Positions 1 through 8,599 of a stretch of 64,000 bases of DNA are shown here, piece by piece. A program made the position numbers and the translations under genes. Source of the stretch: Haliscomenobacter sp040403615 (GTDB lineage: Bacteria; Bacteroidota; Bacteroidia; Chitinophagales; Saprospiraceae); NCBI RefSeq assembly GCF_040403615.1, contig NZ_JBBAKG010000023.1, positions 1-64,000 on the forward strand. The letters are read 5' to 3'. The first letter of the stretch is position 1; every line of letters begins with the position of its first letter. Below the pieces are notes generated by a model, which worked only from the letters and a program-made list of their open reading frames with translations, did not search any database and had not been told where the DNA came from.

Positions 1-720
1 GAAACATTAGGGATAAAAATCGTTTCTGGTCATGAAAATGATGCATGTTACTTAGAAGACTTAAATAATCATTTAACAGAAAAATGTTTATACATAAAAG
101 ATTTAGGCTACGTCAATTTGAGTCACTTTGAGCGTATTGATAAGGAGAAAGGATATTTTCTATCTCGTTTCAGAAGTTCAATTAATTGTTACATAAAGGA
201 TGAAGCTGGCAACTATGAGGAGGTACAGATGCATGATTTAGTACCCGCCTATGGAGAGAGCAAAGATATAGCTTATATATATATTGGTCAAAAGAAAATA
301 AAAGTCCGTATGGTAATTCAGTCAATACCGGAAGAATTCGTAGAGAGACGTAAGAAAAAAGTGATTCGGAATAATAAAACACATGGTTCAAAGACATTTC
401 ATGAGAATACGCTGCTGCTGTGCTACTACAATGTGTATATAACCAACGCAGATGTTTCAATTTTACCAACGGATAAAATAAGGCTTTTATACGCTTTGAG
501 ATGGCAAATCGAATTGATATTCAAAATTTGGAAGTCAATTTTTGATATTGATAAAGTCAAACAAATGAATATTTTCCGCTTTGAATGCTATTTATATGGG
601 CGATTGATGGCAATTTTGCTCTTTGAAAAAATCCAAAATCTCTATAGAGACTATTTGTGGGAGGAAGAAGAAGTAGAAATAAGCGAATACAAATGTGCTA
701 AAATTTTAAAAAAAACTTGA
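1..720 (+). CDS. IS4-family transposase, 3' part (5' end outside window)
   Basis: The frame is open from base 1, so the gene begins upstream of the window. Two IS4-family DDE landmarks are visible. The N2-type motif Asp-Leu-Gly-Tyr has its Asp codon at 100-102 and is followed by a GYFLSRF segment. The C1 signature Y-x2-R-x3-E-x6-K reads YALRWQIELIFKIWK, giving the third catalytic acid. The protein would cut and join DNA ends of its insertion sequence. The frame stops at 718-720 directly after a run of eight A, while the family's usual C-terminal tail continues in the +1 frame to 880. The copy is therefore either inactivated or rescued by slippage on the A run. I could not identify a terminal inverted repeat for the element. 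Confidence 0.85.
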   Translation, partial: ETLGIKIVSGHENDACYLEDLNNHLTEKCLYIKDLGYVNLSHFERIDKEKGYFLSRFRSSINCYIKDEAGNYEEVQMHDLVPAYGESKDIAYIYIGQKKIKVRMVIQSIPEEFVERRKKKVIRNNKTHGSKTFHENTLLLCYYNVYITNADVSILPTDKIRLLYALRWQIELIFKIWKSIFDIDKVKQMNIFRFECYLYGRLMAILLFEKIQNLYRDYLWEEEEVEISEYKCAKILKKT

Positions 721-880
721 TGTGCTTCGGGAAGCAATTGAGCACGGAGAGCTGGCGATTTTAATCTTTTTTGAAGCTTTTTTTCAACTTATTGTTAAAA
801 AAGGCAGGAAGGATAAAAGAAAATTACCTGATAAATCTTATAGACCTACACCAAGAGAGTTCATTAATAGCTTAGCCTGA
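716..880 (+). pseudogene. Out-of-frame C-terminal tail of the IS4 transposase
   Basis: Reading from 716 in the +1 frame continues the transposase with 54 residues up to a TGA at 878-880. The stretch starts LDVLREAIEHGEL and ends PTPREFINSLA, after a basic KKGRKDKRK segment. Deleting one of the eight A bases before position 715 would join it in frame to the upstream part. That makes a single-base insertion in a homopolymer the simplest explanation. Transcriptional slippage is the alternative. Confidence 0.7.
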
Positions 881-909
881 CGGCTATGGTCGGAGACGCG
901 GGGATAATG

Positions 910-934
910 GGAACAAGTCTGGAGACGTTGTTCC
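910..934. repeat. Hairpin downstream of the transposase
   Basis: Arms ggaacaagtct (910-920) and agac-g-ttgttcc (923-934) pair over 11 bp with one bulged G and a two-base loop. It lies 30 bp after the transposase reading frame ends and may be a terminator or lie near the IS end. A nearby related stretch (tcggagacgcgg, 890-901) resembles tctggagacgtt at 918-929. Confidence 0.4.
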
Positions 935-1090
935 AGCGGTAGCGCAATGTTTTTGGTTGGTTTGGAAAGACTCAGGCTAGCGGGTATAGCATTTATTTTA
1001 GATGTAGCCCTTAAGAAGGCCGAAACGCGGTTATCAAACTTGATTTTTGCTTTGAATTACTTTACATTTGTTAGCCTAACCTTTAAAATA

Positions 1091-1345
1091 ATGGAGCGTA
1101 AACCCTTTATTTTTTCACAACACTTGGAAACACGTCTTCAGGAGCGCAATTTGAAGCGTGAATGGATTGAAGATACCCTTGAAAATCCAGATTCCAAAGA
1201 AGAAGTAGAAGTAGACGAAACTCATTTTTTCAAAAGAATTTTGGAAGCCGCAAGCCGCTGCTTGAAGGTTGTATTGAATCCTTTAACGAATATTGTCATT
1301 ACTGCGCATTTTGATCGCAAGAAAACCAAAAATGACTGCAAATGA
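1091..1345 (+). CDS. DUF4258 family protein (toxin-like partner)
   Basis: An 84-residue protein with the layout of DUF4258: an N-terminal FSQHLETRLQERNLKREWIEDTLENPD helix-turn segment followed by three short strands ending in NIVITAHFDRKK. The frame is open upstream to 947, but the extra 48 residues look non-coding. The ATG at 1091 fits the family's N-terminus. The stop overlaps the ATG of the next gene (1342-1345), so the two are translationally coupled. DUF4258 proteins are often found beside DUF2283 or HTH genes and are suspected RelE-like toxins. That role is inferred from family context, and no activity is proven here. Confidence 0.75.
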   Translation: MERKPFIFSQHLETRLQERNLKREWIEDTLENPDSKEEVEVDETHFFKRILEAASRCLKVVLNPLTNIVITAHFDRKKTKNDCK

Positions 1346-1575
1346 AATTTACCTACGATAATGAAGCGGATGCGCTCTACATCCAACTTAGCAATCAGTC
1401 AATTGTAGACAGTGAGGAAGTTGAGCCACATGTCGTTGTCGATTACGATAAAAGCGACCAAATTGTTGGCATTGAAATCCTGTATTTTGTACAAAAGCAC
1501 AAGAATGAGTTATTCCCTGCTTTTAAGGCAATGGAACAAGCAGTTTGGCAAGAGGAATATAAAAAAGTGGGATGA
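1342..1575 (+). CDS. DUF2283 family protein (antitoxin-like partner)
   Basis: A 77-residue protein with the DUF2283 hallmark MKFTYDNEADALYIQLS at the N-terminus, an acidic middle (EEVEPHVVVDYD) and the IVGIEIL strand. It starts inside the stop region of the DUF4258 gene with a four-base ATGA overlap, which is strong evidence for a two-gene operon. DUF2283 proteins are small beta-rich proteins, and the DUF4258/DUF2283 pairing suggests that the acidic protein neutralises its partner. The pair sits directly downstream of a decayed insertion sequence, in agreement with an acquired module. Confidence 0.75.
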   Translation: MKFTYDNEADALYIQLSNQSIVDSEEVEPHVVVDYDKSDQIVGIEILYFVQKHKNELFPAFKAMEQAVWQEEYKKVG

Positions 1576-1760
1576 GAATAAGTTAGGATTTTGGTCCGAG
1601 CATATTCAACCCCGTCAAGCTGGTATCAAAGAGAGAAAGACTTCGTATACCGAGAAGTAGAAGGCGGAAGGCACGATCAAACGACCTGGGGAAGGGTGAT
1701 GCCCGAGTTTTTGAAATGGGCGTTTTAGAATTGTAATGTTTCTATACTGAGTGGCATTTT

Positions 1761-1846
1761 ATTTCACGCAGATGTTACACGGATTAAAACGCAGATTTTT
1801 TCTGTGTGAAATCTGCGTGAAAATCTGTGCTTCATCTGCGTGAAAT
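1761..1846. repeat. Nested inverted repeat of the 'atctgcgtgaa' family
   Basis: Outer arms atttcacgcagatg (1761-1774) and catctgcgtgaaat (1833-1846) are perfect complements over 14 bp. Between them further copies of cgcagat / atctgcg appear in both orientations. A second copy of the family is at 20081-20176. It fills the gap between convergent genes and probably ends transcription from both sides. Confidence 0.7.
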
Positions 1847-1866
1847 GAAAACCCTAAATCAAAACC

Positions 1867-4674
1867 TTACCGCATCATCCGCATATTCATCTGGTTATTG
1901 TTGTTGCTTTTTTGAAAGCCTTTAACCGAGTAGATGAAACTTAACAGGAAGTAACGCGCCAGAGAATTTACATTTTGATCCTGGAATGAGTTCAACTGTA
2001 CCGTACGGCTGATGCCTTTATTCTGATTCAGGATGTCGTACATGCCCAATTTCAGTTGACCCTTATTGGCTTTGAGGAAATACACCGACACTGCTGCGTT
2101 CCAGATGGGAATGTCCTGATTGTAAGCTGCACCCAATCCACGGAATTGGTTGTAATCCAGATCCGTTTCGATGTTGAGTTTGTCTTTCAGGAAAAACTTG
2201 CGCACTCCTGCGGTATAGGTGTAGGTATAGTAGTCCTGATTCCGCTCGCTATTGAGGGAGTAAGCCGTGTTGGAATAGTTGACGGTGTAGCCAAGGTTCC
2301 AGTCCCACTTCTCTTTTTTCTGGTTGTCAAAAGTGATCCCCGCAGTTGGGTTCATGGTTTTGGTGTTGTTGCGCGCGGCATTGACGAAGGTGATGCCCCA
2401 GTTGTAGTTGAATCCTCCCGAGAAGTTAAAGCGCGTTTTCAAGCTTTTGATGCGACCACCGTAATTCAAGCGGCTGATGAAGCGATAATCATCAGAAACG
2501 TTGATGGGTGTACGCTCGGTCACCAATGTTTCCAAGTTGATGGTTTGCGCCGTTTGAATGCGGTTGTGGGTATAAGTTAAATTGGCAAAACTGAAGAAGT
2601 TCGTAAAATTGAACTGGTTGAAGTGGTTGTAGCGCACCGTAAAACGGTTGCTGTATTCCGGCTTCAAATTTGGATTGCCAATATAAATGCTCAGTGGATT
2701 GCTGATGTCCCGTACGGGTTGCAGTTGGGTTACCGAAGGCTCATTGATGTCGGTGCTGTAATCAAAGTTGAAGCTGCGCATTGAACTGAAGTTGTAGCGC
2801 AGGCGCAAACTTGGCAGCAAGTTGGTGAATTCCTGCTTGACCGTTTGCTCGCTGGTCAGCAAGTCTCCTTCCAATTTGGCTTGTTGAATGGCCAAACCCG
2901 TTGAAAAGTTCAATTTTGGATTGGCAATTCTGAAGTTGAATCCTGCATTGTGGAAGTTGAAATCACTCAGGATATGGTTGGTTTGCGTACGGTTAAGAAT
3001 TTGCCCGGTTGGGGTTACATCGTATACTTCGCGGTTGTTGTCGTTGCCCCGGTGGTTGTACGAGTAGTTGAGTTCCAAAAACTTGCCGCGTGACAAAGGC
3101 TCCGTGAAGGACAAGCGCCCATTGTAGCTCGTACGATCATTGTTGATATTGTTGACTTGGTCGTACAACTGGGTCCGCGTCAAAGCACCATCAGTACCAA
3201 AGAATAGGTTCTTGGAAAGGTTGGTCCCATCGGAATTGCCGAAGACATTATTGAGTGCAAACGTTGCGCTGAAATTCCGTCCTTGGCGGCTGAACCGTTT
3301 GCGGTACAACAAGGAATTGTTCAAATTCATGTTATCTCCATTTGATACACTATTCTGATCACTGGAGTTGCGTGGGATATTCAATTCATTGGTGGAGAAA
3401 GAATTGGAAATTAGGTCGTTGCCATTGTTGCTGAAAGACAGGCGACTGACCACCCGAATTGATTGGGTAGAATCCAACTGGTGATCCAATGTGAAGTTAA
3501 GTCGGTGCACATTGCTGCGCTCTTGCTGTTGGGTCGTATCTTTTTGAATAAAAGAAGATTTTTCCAGGAAGTTTTCGGTACTGGATCTTTTATCCGTTTC
3601 TTTCTTGAAACCACTGTACAAGTAACTACCATTCAATTTGGTCTTTTTGCTAAAGTCCCGGCTAAAGTTCACCCCGGTGGAGTAAAAAGTGGTAAAGCCA
3701 TAGTTGCGACCAAAGTTGATGGGAGCATCATTTCCGCCACCACCAAATCCGCCACCACCACCACCAAATCCGCCTCCACCGCCGCCACCGCCGGAAAAGT
3801 CAAGGTATTCATTGATGGAAAAACCATTTTTGTTGATGTTGTTGGCCGAAGCAATGAACGACAACTGACCCGTTTTAGAAAATCGGTTGAGGTTGCCACC
3901 CAAGTCAAATTGCTTGAGTCCGTCCGCACCCGAACGGCCACCTGCCCCTGCACGGAAATTGCCGAATATGCCATTTTGGCGATCAGGCCGGAGGGTAAGG
4001 TTGATGGTTTTTTCGCGCTGGCCGTCGTCTACGCCAGTAAATTCGGCTACGTCGGTCATTTTATCAAATACCTGAATCTTATCGATCGCATCGGCGGGCA
4101 GGTTGCGGGTAGCCGTTTTGGGGTCACGGCCAAAAAATTCTTTGCCATTGACCAAAACGCGGGTTACAGTTTCACCCTGTGCTTTTACATTTCCGTCTTT
4201 TTCTACTTCAACGCCAGGTAGGCGCTTGAGTAATTCTTCCACGGTGGAGTTGGGTTGTACTTTAAATGCAGCAGCGTTGAATTCCACCGTATCTTTTTTC
4301 ATGGTCATGGGCGTGCGCTCCCCTTCTACCACGTATTCATTGAGGGTAGAAGTTTGTTCTTTCATCACGATTTTGCCCAGGTTTTTTTCTTTCTCGTCGG
4401 CCAGGGTAATCGGAATTTTTTTCATGCCATAACCCAAAAAACTGAGTTGTAAGACGTAATTGCCGGCTTTGACGCCAGTTACCTCAAAAGCGCCTTTGAC
4501 ATCTACAAGAGCAAAGCCACTGAGTAAGGAGTCTTTGGCCTGCAAGATCATCACGGTTGCACCAGTCAAAGTGGTTCCAGTGGTATCTACTACCGTTCCA
4601 AAAATTTTGGTTTGAGCCTGGGTACTAACAATGGTCAGGAATAGGGCGCAAACGAGGGTAAAAATGTTCTTCAT
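1867..4674 (-). CDS. Outer-membrane beta-barrel protein with carboxypeptidase-regulatory-like and TonB-plug-like domains
   Basis: A 935-residue outer-membrane protein. The ATG at 4674 is chosen because it gives a clean signal peptide (MKNIFTLVCALFLTIVSTQAQ); the open frame continues upstream to 4851 without a plausible start. Residues about 23-105 form a CarboxypepD_reg-like beta-sandwich (KIFGTVVDTTGTTLTGATV). About 115-235 resembles a TonB receptor plug (ELLKRLPGVEVEKDGNVKAQ). The rest is an OMP_b-brl_3 type barrel rich in N/F/Y strands. A glycine-rich insert of some 25 residues sits near residues 292-320. There is no obvious TonB box. It may be a receptor or an OMP without import function. 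It is encoded after an MFS sugar transporter on the same strand, 187 bp away. Confidence 0.85.
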   Translation of the reverse strand: MKNIFTLVCALFLTIVSTQAQTKIFGTVVDTTGTTLTGATVMILQAKDSLLSGFALVDVKGAFEVTGVKAGNYVLQLSFLGYGMKKIPITLADEKEKNLGKIVMKEQTSTLNEYVVEGERTPMTMKKDTVEFNAAAFKVQPNSTVEELLKRLPGVEVEKDGNVKAQGETVTRVLVNGKEFFGRDPKTATRNLPADAIDKIQVFDKMTDVAEFTGVDDGQREKTINLTLRPDRQNGIFGNFRAGAGGRSGADGLKQFDLGGNLNRFSKTGQLSFIASANNINKNGFSINEYLDFSGGGGGGGGFGGGGGGFGGGGNDAPINFGRNYGFTTFYSTGVNFSRDFSKKTKLNGSYLYSGFKKETDKRSSTENFLEKSSFIQKDTTQQQERSNVHRLNFTLDHQLDSTQSIRVVSRLSFSNNGNDLISNSFSTNELNIPRNSSDQNSVSNGDNMNLNNSLLYRKRFSRQGRNFSATFALNNVFGNSDGTNLSKNLFFGTDGALTRTQLYDQVNNINNDRTSYNGRLSFTEPLSRGKFLELNYSYNHRGNDNNREVYDVTPTGQILNRTQTNHILSDFNFHNAGFNFRIANPKLNFSTGLAIQQAKLEGDLLTSEQTVKQEFTNLLPSLRLRYNFSSMRSFNFDYSTDINEPSVTQLQPVRDISNPLSIYIGNPNLKPEYSNRFTVRYNHFNQFNFTNFFSFANLTYTHNRIQTAQTINLETLVTERTPINVSDDYRFISRLNYGGRIKSLKTRFNFSGGFNYNWGITFVNAARNNTKTMNPTAGITFDNQKKEKWDWNLGYTVNYSNTAYSLNSERNQDYYTYTYTAGVRKFFLKDKLNIETDLDYNQFRGLGAAYNQDIPIWNAAVSVYFLKANKGQLKLGMYDILNQNKGISRTVQLNSFQDQNVNSLARYFLLSFIYSVKGFQKSNNNNQMNMRMMR

Positions 4675-4802
4675 AAACAGAAAATTAAATCGAGTGATTT
4701 CTTTCTGCAAATATACCTGCGCCTTTCCGGGAAAGAAGTTAATCTGCCTTGATATAAGGTTAAAAATTGTTAACGACGAATAGATGGGGCTAATTTTAAT
4801 GG

Positions 4803-4854
4803 GTTTTGAGTTGCACACAAGTTTCCTACGATTAGTTTGTGTGCAACTCAAAAC
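4803..4854 (-). terminator. Hairpin after the MFS transporter gene
   Basis: Arms gttttgagttgcacacaa (4803-4820) and ttgtgtgcaactcaaaac (4837-4854) are a perfect 18-bp inverted repeat with a 16-base loop. It begins 8 bp past the MFS stop codon and lies 129 bp before the start of the outer-membrane protein gene. It probably ends or attenuates the transporter transcript, leaving the barrel gene to its own promoter. Confidence 0.65.
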
Positions 4855-4861
4855 TCAACTT

Positions 4862-6346
4862 CTAAACTACTGCAACCTCATCAGCGCTTTTTACCTCCTT
4901 GACGAGGAAGCAAGAAGCCGCTGCACAAACCATACAAACACCCGCTAGAATCAACGCATTGCGCGGATCATCACCCAAAACCGACTTGTAATACAGCGGC
5001 ACAGTCAGCATGCCGATGAATTGGGGTACACAGATGAAGCCATTGAAAATGCCCATGTATACGCCCATTTTGGCAGATGAAACCGCGTTGGCCAACATCA
5101 AATAAGGCATCGACATGATCGAACCCCAGGCCAAACCAATCAAGGTCATGCCGGTGAAATATATCCATTTGTCGTTGCTCAGAATGACACTAAAAAAACC
5201 GATCGCGCCGATGGTCAAAAACAACGCGTGTGTTGCCCGCCGACTGCCCAAACTCCTGGAAATGGCAGGCAAAAAGACCGAGATCACAAAGCAGGAAATA
5301 CTGAACATGGCAAAGCACAAGCTGCCCCAGTTTTTTCCAGCCTCAAATCCAGTAGGGTTGGCATCAGGACTTGGTGCGTTAAAAGCATATTTGGCGACTG
5401 CCAAAGACAAATATTGCCACATCAAAGGCAAACCGTACCAGGTAAAGAATTTCACCCACCACAATTGGCGCATCACTTCCGGCATTTCAGAAAGTGAAGC
5501 AAGGATTTCTTTGAAAACCGGCAACATCAAAATAAAATACAACCCCACGCCAATGCCTGCTGCCCAGATCAGCGCATTGCTGATTCCGGCCAAACGCCAT
5601 GCAAACAGGCCCCCAATCAGCGCCGACCCAATGGTAATGGCCAGGTGCCAAAAGGAGATGTTCTTCTTTTGCTCGGCACTGAAGGTGGGCTTGAGTTTAT
5701 AATCATCGTTTTCTGGTGGATATTCTTTAGTGGTGGACATCGTGAAAAACACCGTCAACAAAATGGCTGCCGCACCGATGTAAAATGGCAAACGCACCGA
5801 ATCGGGAATGCCATTACTGAAGGTGCCGCCAACGGCCATCGAAATCCCCACCAAGGGTAAAATCAGAGGCATCAAGTTGGAAAGGGTTTGTCCAAATCCC
5901 ACCATGAAGGATTGCACCGCAAATCCGGTTGGGCGCTGCTTAGGATTCAATAAATCGCCTACAAAAGCACGAAATGGCTCCATCGAAGAGTTCAAACCCG
6001 CATCGAGCAACCACATCAAACAAGCGGCCATGAACACCGATTTGGAATTGGGCATCAAAATCATGGCAATACTGCCCACAATTGCACCAATAAAGATGTA
6101 CGGCCTGCGGCGTCCCCAGGTATTGGACCAACTGCGGTCGGATAAAGTGCCAATGATCGGTTGCAACAGCAAGCCCGTGAGTGGACCGGCCAACCAAAGA
6201 CCGGGAATGCTGCTTTCTTCCGCACCCAAATAACGGTAAATCGGACTCATGTTGGCTTGCTGCAAACCAAAGCCATATTGAATACCCAGAAATCCGAAAC
6301 TCATGTTCCAGATTTGCCAAAAAGAAAGATCCGGTTTGTTTTTCAC
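4862..6346 (-). CDS. MFS transporter, SLC45/sucrose-maltose type
   Basis: A 494-residue, roughly 12-helix inner-membrane transporter. The first helix region FWQIWNMSFGFLGIQYGFGLQQANMSPIY, the loop LSDRSWSNTWGRRRPYIFIGA after helix 2 and the MEPFRAFVGDLL segment match the SLC45/plant-sucrose-transporter-like branch of GPH/MFS carriers. In Bacteroidota these usually move maltose or other disaccharides with cations. The start is a GTG (6344-6346), because no ATG gives the conserved N-terminus. The same-strand outer-membrane protein downstream suggests shared use in carbohydrate uptake, but no glycosidase is adjacent to confirm the substrate. Confidence 0.85.
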   Translation of the reverse strand: MKNKPDLSFWQIWNMSFGFLGIQYGFGLQQANMSPIYRYLGAEESSIPGLWLAGPLTGLLLQPIIGTLSDRSWSNTWGRRRPYIFIGAIVGSIAMILMPNSKSVFMAACLMWLLDAGLNSSMEPFRAFVGDLLNPKQRPTGFAVQSFMVGFGQTLSNLMPLILPLVGISMAVGGTFSNGIPDSVRLPFYIGAAAILLTVFFTMSTTKEYPPENDDYKLKPTFSAEQKKNISFWHLAITIGSALIGGLFAWRLAGISNALIWAAGIGVGLYFILMLPVFKEILASLSEMPEVMRQLWWVKFFTWYGLPLMWQYLSLAVAKYAFNAPSPDANPTGFEAGKNWGSLCFAMFSISCFVISVFLPAISRSLGSRRATHALFLTIGAIGFFSVILSNDKWIYFTGMTLIGLAWGSIMSMPYLMLANAVSSAKMGVYMGIFNGFICVPQFIGMLTVPLYYKSVLGDDPRNALILAGVCMVCAAASCFLVKEVKSADEVAVV

Positions 6347-6871
6347 TGTAAAAATTTTGTACGCCTGCTTAACTATCTATGTGTAACAAGCGTTTAGTTG
6401 CTAATCTAAGGACTTCAAAAACTATTTGTAATGATATTCAATTTTTCACGAAAAGAAAAATTGTAAAAGTTGCAATGAAAAGGAATGCCATTTTTTACTC
6501 CAAAGAATATCTGTTCAGCAGGAGGCATAAAAAAAGAGCGCAAGCACAATGCTCCGCTCTTGTAAGAAATCACCCGACTGTTATTATGAAGGATCTAAAA
6601 AGCAATTCATAAGTCGTTAACGAAATTAACAACTTTGTTAAGGAAACCTTAATTCTGAGGGCAATATAGGGCAATTTATGAATACTCACAAAATTTTACC
6701 AAAAATTTTAAACGTAGGTCGATTTTTTTGTCGACGCTCGTCATCGCCAATTTAAATTTGGTCGATTTTAACACTTTAACTCCTGGTGATGATTGCAGGA
6801 GTAGAACATGATTTTTTATCTCCCTTTCGTTCACCTTGAAGTTGTATTTTGGCTTTCGTAAAAGTAATTAC
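6347..6871. other. 525-bp divergent intergenic region
   Basis: This separates the divergently transcribed MFS and AspT-like genes and must hold both promoters. Visible items are a hairpin with aagagcg (6534-6540) and cgctctt (6555-6561), a near-palindrome gtcgatttttttgtcgac around 6718-6735, and a repeated ggtcgatttt near 6717 and 6760. The longest open frame (6379-6612) has atypical composition and no recognisable motif, so I do not call a gene. Confidence 0.5.
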
Positions 6872-8509
6872 ATGATAGAAGCATTGACCTCCAATCCAAT
6901 TCTGTTGCTCTTTATCGTAGCTGGATTGGGCTATGGGGTAGGCAGCATCAACATCAAAGGCAACAGTTTGGGTGTTGCAGCAGTGCTGTTTGTCGGCCTC
7001 TTTGTCGGAAGCTTTAGCCCTGAATTGCGCATTCCCGAAATCATTACCTTTTTAGGACTTTCCATCTTTGTGTATACGGTCGGATTGGGCAGTGGGCCCA
7101 GTTTTTTCAGTACTTTCAAGCGCCGAGGCTGGCAGGATTTGATCTTTGTCTTCATCATGCTGACTTTTTCGGCCAGCATTGCAGCGGGTTTGCATTACCT
7201 GTTGAAATTTGATGGCAGCATCACCGCGGGCTTGTTTGTGGGCAGCACCACCAATACTCCGGCATTGGCGGGCTTGGTAGACATGATCCGCAATATGGGT
7301 CTCGAAGACAGCGTCAGCAAACTCGACGCCGAAAACAGCGTAATCGGCTATTCCTTGTCTTACCCCATGGGCATTCTGGGGCCCATGTTGGCAGTCATTG
7401 TGATGCAGAAATTGCTCAAAATCGATTTTCAAAAGGAAGAGCGCGAATTGCGCAAAGACTACCCCGTGCGCCAGGATATCCTCACCCTTACCGTAGAAGT
7501 CAACCACGCAGAGGTACTGAACAAATCCATTCGCGACCTGCGCAAAGAACGCGGATGGACAGTCCTATTTGGCCGTTTTGAGCGCGGCGATCGCATGCAC
7601 CTGAGCTCTTGGGATACTGAATTTCAGTTGGGCGATAAGCTGGCACTGGTTGGCGATCGCGAAGAAGTAGAACAGGTTGCCCATGAAATTGGCACCATCC
7701 TGCCGATTCAACTCTCCTACGACCAAACCGAATACGAGACTCGGCGCATGTTTGTATCCAATTCCAAAGTGGCTGGCCTCAAACTGGCCTCCTTGAACCT
7801 GAACGAAGATTACGCGGTACTCATCTCCCGGGTGCGCCGGGGCGACATCGACATGATGGCCAATGCGGATATGGTGCTGGAACTGGGCGACCGCGTGCGG
7901 GTGATAGGCAAGCGCAAAGACATGCCCGATATCGCTAAATTGTTTGGTGATTCCTACGATGAACTGAGCCAAATTGACTTGCTTTCGTTTGGCCTGGGCA
8001 TGGCCATGGGCATGATCCTGGGGATGGTCACTTTCCAGTTGCCAGGTGGGTTTGATTTTAAGTTGGGTTTTGCCGGGGGGCCGATTATCGTGGGGCTGAT
8101 CCTGGGAGGCTTGCGCCGAAGTGGCCCCATCAACTGGTCTTTGCCTTATAGCGCCAATTTGATTTTGCGGCAAATCGGTTTGATCTTCCTTCTGGCGGGC
8201 GTGGGCGTCAATTCCGGCCACCAATTTGTAAAAACCATCACCGACGGCGGCATTGGCCTCTGGATTTTTGCCAGCAGTGCGGTGATCAGCATTCTGACTG
8301 TATCGGCCACCTTATTGGTAGGCTACAAAATCTTGAAAATTCCTTTCAGTATCTTGATTGGCCTGGTGTCCAACCACCCGGCGATCCTGGATTTCAACGT
8401 GCGCCGCAGCAAAAACAAACTGCCCAACGTAGGGTATTCCCTGATGACGCCCATGTCGATTGTGGTGAAAATCGTTTATGCGCAGTTGCTGTATCTGTTG
8501 TTGAAATGA
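6872..8509 (+). CDS. AspT/YidE-type putative transporter with two TrkA-C domains
   Basis: A 545-residue membrane protein of the aspartate:alanine exchanger / YidE-YbjL duplication family. The two homologous membrane halves are visible as repeated blocks: GLSIFVYTVGLGSGPSFF then GSTTNTPALAGL in the first half, and GLIFLLAGVGVNSGHQF then GLVSNHPAILDF in the second. Between them, at about 195-370, lie two RCK_C (TrkA-C) regulatory domains (LGDKLALVGDREEVEQVA and LGDRVRVIGKRKDMPDIA). The ATG at 6872 is preferred over 6836 because the membrane segment starts directly after it. The substrate cannot be told from sequence; known members exchange aspartate for alanine or are uncharacterised. Confidence 0.85.
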   Translation: MIEALTSNPILLLFIVAGLGYGVGSINIKGNSLGVAAVLFVGLFVGSFSPELRIPEIITFLGLSIFVYTVGLGSGPSFFSTFKRRGWQDLIFVFIMLTFSASIAAGLHYLLKFDGSITAGLFVGSTTNTPALAGLVDMIRNMGLEDSVSKLDAENSVIGYSLSYPMGILGPMLAVIVMQKLLKIDFQKEERELRKDYPVRQDILTLTVEVNHAEVLNKSIRDLRKERGWTVLFGRFERGDRMHLSSWDTEFQLGDKLALVGDREEVEQVAHEIGTILPIQLSYDQTEYETRRMFVSNSKVAGLKLASLNLNEDYAVLISRVRRGDIDMMANADMVLELGDRVRVIGKRKDMPDIAKLFGDSYDELSQIDLLSFGLGMAMGMILGMVTFQLPGGFDFKLGFAGGPIIVGLILGGLRRSGPINWSLPYSANLILRQIGLIFLLAGVGVNSGHQFVKTITDGGIGLWIFASSAVISILTVSATLLVGYKILKIPFSILIGLVSNHPAILDFNVRRSKNKLPNVGYSLMTPMSIVVKIVYAQLLYLLLK

Positions 8510-8516
8510 GGAAGCC

Positions 8517-8590
8517 GGTCACTGAGCGTAGCCGAAGTGCTGGTCACTGAGCGTAGCCGAAGTGCTGGTCTTCGGCTACGCTCAGTGACC
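8517..8590. terminator. Bidirectional terminator made of 'cactgagcgtagccgaagtg' repeats
   Basis: A 25-bp unit (ggtcactgagcgtagccgaa + gtgct) occurs twice in tandem at 8517-8541 and 8542-8566. An inverted copy lies at 8570-8590. The second and third copies form a perfect 21-bp stem with a 7-base loop. It sits between the stops of the convergent AspT-like and tyrS genes. The sequence resembles a repeat seen in many bacterial genomes; that is a recollection and was not searched. Confidence 0.75.
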
Positions 8591-8599
8591 GACACTTCA

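Noticed and set aside
947..1090. N-terminal extension of the DUF4258 frame
   Set aside because: The 48 extra residues have no family match; the internal ATG at 1091 gives the expected length.
1576..1760. Further gene after the DUF2283 gene
   Set aside because: The stretch has short open segments only, with no start-plus-motif combination I can support.
3463..4221. 252-codon plus-strand frame
   Set aside because: It lies opposite the outer-membrane barrel gene and shows no domain.
4675..4851. Upstream extension of the outer-membrane protein frame
   Set aside because: It includes one arm of a hairpin and would place the signal peptide 59 residues inside the protein.
6379..6612. 77-codon frame in the MFS/AspT intergenic region
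   Set aside because: It has no recognisable motif, spans a hairpin and has the composition of the surrounding non-coding DNA.
8517..8566. Possible CRISPR or direct-repeat array
   Set aside because: The two units abut without a spacer and pair with an inverted third copy, which fits a terminator-type repeat.
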